Translations under genes and position numbers: made by a program | Part shown: one piece after another, positions 61,823-64,000 of the stretch | How positions within the stretch are numbered: the stretch's first letter is position 1 | Layout of the letters: each line of letters begins with the position of its first letter | The notes under the pieces: model-generated | Seen by the model: only the letters and a program-made list of their open reading frames with translations | What the model was told of the DNA's origin: nothing | The model's database searches: none | Source: Candidatus Opimibacter skivensis | GTDB taxonomy: Bacteria; Bacteroidota; Bacteroidia; Chitinophagales; Saprospiraceae | Reading direction: 5' to 3' | Length of the DNA stretch: 64,000 nucleotides | Assembly: GCA_016722045.1 (NCBI GenBank) | Contig: JADKGY010000022.1 | Location: 62,001-126,000, forward strand

Positions 61823-62099
61823 TATTTAGAATTATTTTTAAAATAATATTATTCTCCTATCGAGAGTTTCCTTCATTCGACCCCACTGCTCTTCGCTCTC
61901 TGCCCTTTGCTTTTATTGCCTATTGCTATTGTCTTTTCTGCCTTTCTTCGCCCCATCGAATTTTCATCGGAAATTCTCTCCTACTTCGACTCACGCTCAG
62001 CACACCGCCTGTGTTTTGTTTAACGCATTCCTGCGGAAAATGGCAACAAAAACCCCGGGGTTATAAGCCTTCGCCTTCGCCTCATCCTTCGCCTTTCTC
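61823..62099. other. Spacer upstream of radC end, with CCTTCG hexamer tail
   Basis: No gene is supportable. A short ACCCCGGGGT palindrome lies at about 62051-62062, and a CCTTCG hexamer run (about 62066-62099) runs up to the stop codon of radC at 62100. Confidence 0.55.
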
Positions 62100-62783
62100 C
62101 TACAGTTTTCCCTCATCTGCAAAGCTATAATAAGCGCCGTCACCGATGATAATATGGTCGATGACTTTAATATCAATATAACTTCCGGCCAGTTTCACCT
62201 TTTCTGTCAGCCTTATGTCTTCGATCGACGGAGAGGGAGTTCCGGAGGGATGATTGTGCGACAATATAACGGATGAAGCCTTGCGTTCAAGTGCCCGTTG
62301 AAAAATAATTTTTGGGTCCACCACCATCGCTGACATGCCACCTATATGGATTTCTTCTACTGATATCACCTTTGAGCGGCGATCCAACAGGATAATCCAG
62401 AATTCTTCACGGGTGAGGTCTCTCATCCCCGAATGGATAAGGTCATAAGCATCCAGGCTGGAAGAAATATGGCTTTTTTGAATGGCATTTTCAGTAGCCC
62501 GACGCCGGCCCAGCTCCAATGCGGCTGCGATCGTGACAGCTTTGGCTTCTCCGATACCTTTGATTTTGACAATTTCGTGGATCGATAGCTTTGCTACTGC
62601 TGCAAGGGAATGATCATGGGCTGCCAGGAGTTCTTTAGCTAAATCCAGGGCAGAACGATTCTTCGTGCCATTTCGCATGAGGATGGCAATAAGTTCAGCT
62701 TCTGAAAGCGATTTGGAACCGATATGCAGGAGTTTCTCCCGGGGCTGGTCGGCCGAAGACCAGTGTTTAATAGATTGATACAT
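62100..62783 (-). CDS. radC: RadC family JAB-domain protein
   Basis: About 227 residues from ATG 62783 (MYQSIKHWSSADQPREKLL); an ATG at 62801 would add six. An N-terminal helix-hairpin-helix (LSIHEIVKIKGIGEAKAVTI) precedes the JAMM domain with the zinc signature SHNHPSGTPSPSIEDIRLT near residue 176 (two His, Ser, Asp). RadC was once linked to DNA repair; its cellular role is not settled, and JAMM enzymes act as metalloproteases. Complete by length. Confidence 0.94.
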   Translation of the reverse strand: MYQSIKHWSSADQPREKLLHIGSKSLSEAELIAILMRNGTKNRSALDLAKELLAAHDHSLAAVAKLSIHEIVKIKGIGEAKAVTIAAALELGRRRATENAIQKSHISSSLDAYDLIHSGMRDLTREEFWIILLDRRSKVISVEEIHIGGMSAMVVDPKIIFQRALERKASSVILSHNHPSGTPSPSIEDIRLTEKVKLAGSYIDIKVIDHIIIGDGAYYSFADEGKL

Positions 62784-62914
62784 GACTAGTGAAGTTGTCA
62801 AACGAAATTAAGGGAAAATAATTGATGTGTGTTGGGTCAAATGCGCATTAAAATCATTTCAAACTATTTCTTTGTCGCATTGTTTCCAACCTTTACTCCT
62901 TGCACCGTCAAATC

Positions 62915-64000
62915 ATGAATATGGATTCTTCTCATAACCCTGCAAAAAACACATCAACTATTTCAGACGAAAAGGTTTCTCCACAGCACATCAATTATGC
63001 TGAACAGGGAATGGAATTAAAAGCAATGTATTCCTCGCTGGATGAAAAGCAAATTCCCACGTTGCTTTTTGAAAAGAATCCTCATCTATGGGTTTCCGAT
63101 CCTCAACAGGTAAATGACATTAGCCAACGATTAGGTTGGATCTCTTTACCTGATTATTATTTAGAACATGCAGCGGAGATCATTGAATTCGCTTCGCAAA
63201 TAAAAAATGAAGGATATACTTATGCAGTGCTGTTGGGTATGGGCGGAAGTAGTTTATGTTCGGAAGTAGCGCGTGAAACATTTGGATCAGTTGAAGGCTA
63301 TCCTCAATTATTTGTTTTGGATAATACCGAGCCTGATGCGATAGTAGATTTGGAAGATAAAATTGAGTTAGAAAAAACTCTATTTATCGCTGCCAGTAAA
63401 TCGGGCAATACAGCTGAAACACTGAGCTTCTTTCAATACTTCTATCAGCAATTAGAAAAGAAAAATCATAAAAATCCGGGAGATCATTTTATCGCTATTA
63501 CGGATGAGGGTACACCTCTTGTGAAAATAGCAGAGCAGCATAAGTTCAGAAAAGTATTTATAAATCCTTCAGATTTGGGAGGTCGTTATTCTGTGTTATC
63601 AGCTTTTGGATTAGTACCTATGGCATTGATGGGTATTGACATCATCGAATTATTGAACAGCGCCAGGCAAATGGAATTGAGTTGTAAGGCTGTTCCTTCT
63701 GCAATGAATCCTGGAATTAGTTTAGGAGTAATATTAGGAATAGCACAACGTCATGGTCGGGACAAGGTGACATTTATTTTATCTTCATCCATTTCTTCTT
63801 TTGGACTTTGGGTCGAGCAATTGATAGCGGAAAGCACCGGAAAAGAAGGGCATGGATTAATTCCTGTAAGTGGTGAAACACCCGGGCAACCCGGTGTATA
63901 TGGCAAGGACAGGATATTTATTTACATGTTTTTATCCACTGATCATAACGGAGATGATACTGCGAAAGTAGAATCACTTGAAAAGGCAGGGCATCCGATC
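62915..64000 (+). CDS. Phosphoglucose isomerase-domain protein (Pgi part of transaldolase/Pgi type), partial at right edge
   Basis: The frame from ATG 62915 is open to the last base of the window, 362 codons, so the C-terminus lies outside. VLLGMGGSSLCSEVARETFG near residue 104-123, FVLDNTEPDAI, IAASKSGNTAETLSFF near 158 and NPSDLGGRYSVLSAFGLVP follow the phosphosugar-binding order of Pgi. The version with LGW-I and GMGGSS matches the Pgi half of bifunctional transaldolase/glucose-6-phosphate isomerase proteins better than the stand-alone enzyme. It interconverts glucose-6-P and fructose-6-P. No transaldolase domain precedes it here. Several ATGs near the start make the exact N-terminus uncertain. 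Confidence 0.85.
   Translation, partial: MNMDSSHNPAKNTSTISDEKVSPQHINYAEQGMELKAMYSSLDEKQIPTLLFEKNPHLWVSDPQQVNDISQRLGWISLPDYYLEHAAEIIEFASQIKNEGYTYAVLLGMGGSSLCSEVARETFGSVEGYPQLFVLDNTEPDAIVDLEDKIELEKTLFIAASKSGNTAETLSFFQYFYQQLEKKNHKNPGDHFIAITDEGTPLVKIAEQHKFRKVFINPSDLGGRYSVLSAFGLVPMALMGIDIIELLNSARQMELSCKAVPSAMNPGISLGVILGIAQRHGRDKVTFILSSSISSFGLWVEQLIAESTGKEGHGLIPVSGETPGQPGVYGKDRIFIYMFLSTDHNGDDTAKVESLEKAGHPI

Overview
The window looks like a Bacteroidota chromosome, probably from the Saprospiria/Chitinophagales side of the phylum. The evidence is type IX secretion (T9SS) sorting domains of both type A and type B, giant HYR-like and SprB-repeat surface proteins, small TonB-C-like secreted proteins, weak or absent Shine-Dalgarno sequences, and TAnnTTTG minus-7 promoter boxes a short distance upstream of several genes. 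No rRNA, tRNA, CRISPR array, transposase or phage gene was seen.

Layout. 1-11440 is the 3' part of a giant T9SS type B repeat adhesin that starts before the window and carries a one-base insertion at 1738. 11702-20848 is a second giant, cysteine-rich HYR-repeat protein with a dockerin-like pair, a cohesin-like segment and a type A sorting domain; it ends at a clear intrinsic terminator. 21267-32902 holds mostly single genes: a WecA-type sugar-phosphate transferase, an acyl-CoA desaturase, an OsmC protein, three tandem TonB-C-like proteins, a metallo-beta-lactamase-fold hydrolase, an ROK kinase, an M1 aminopeptidase, a VanX-like dipeptidase, a MoxR ATPase and an SRPBCC protein. 33209-38050 is a minus-strand operon of T9SS type A cargo in which one reading frame is split by an in-frame TAG. 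38549-47057 holds a small HTH protein, a DUF1761-like membrane protein, TrhO, a histone-tail/DksA-like protein next to LspA, two ArsR-type regulators, TsaB and an S41 protease. 47557-64000 holds two alpha/alpha-toroid proteins, a rhomboid protease, a Gfo/Idh/MocA oxidoreductase, a frameshifted prolyl oligopeptidase, a PfkB kinase, an unknown secreted protein, a GT2 glycosyltransferase, a small membrane protein, an ABC exporter, RadC and the start of a phosphoglucose isomerase.

The coding content is mostly envelope and surface biology (adhesins, T9SS cargo, secreted peptidases, glycan synthesis) mixed with ordinary housekeeping genes. The spacers are the least ordinary part. Short tandem arrays, chiefly of 7-bp units of a YTAYTCR-like family but also of 6-, 8- and 9-bp units, run in register up to start codons or begin directly at stop codons. 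Other spacers hold a three-copy 117-bp satellite, a 64-bp perfect palindrome, a nested 223-bp inverted repeat and paired hairpins. Three genes for exported proteins are broken by single-base lesions, which may be real variation or assembly error.
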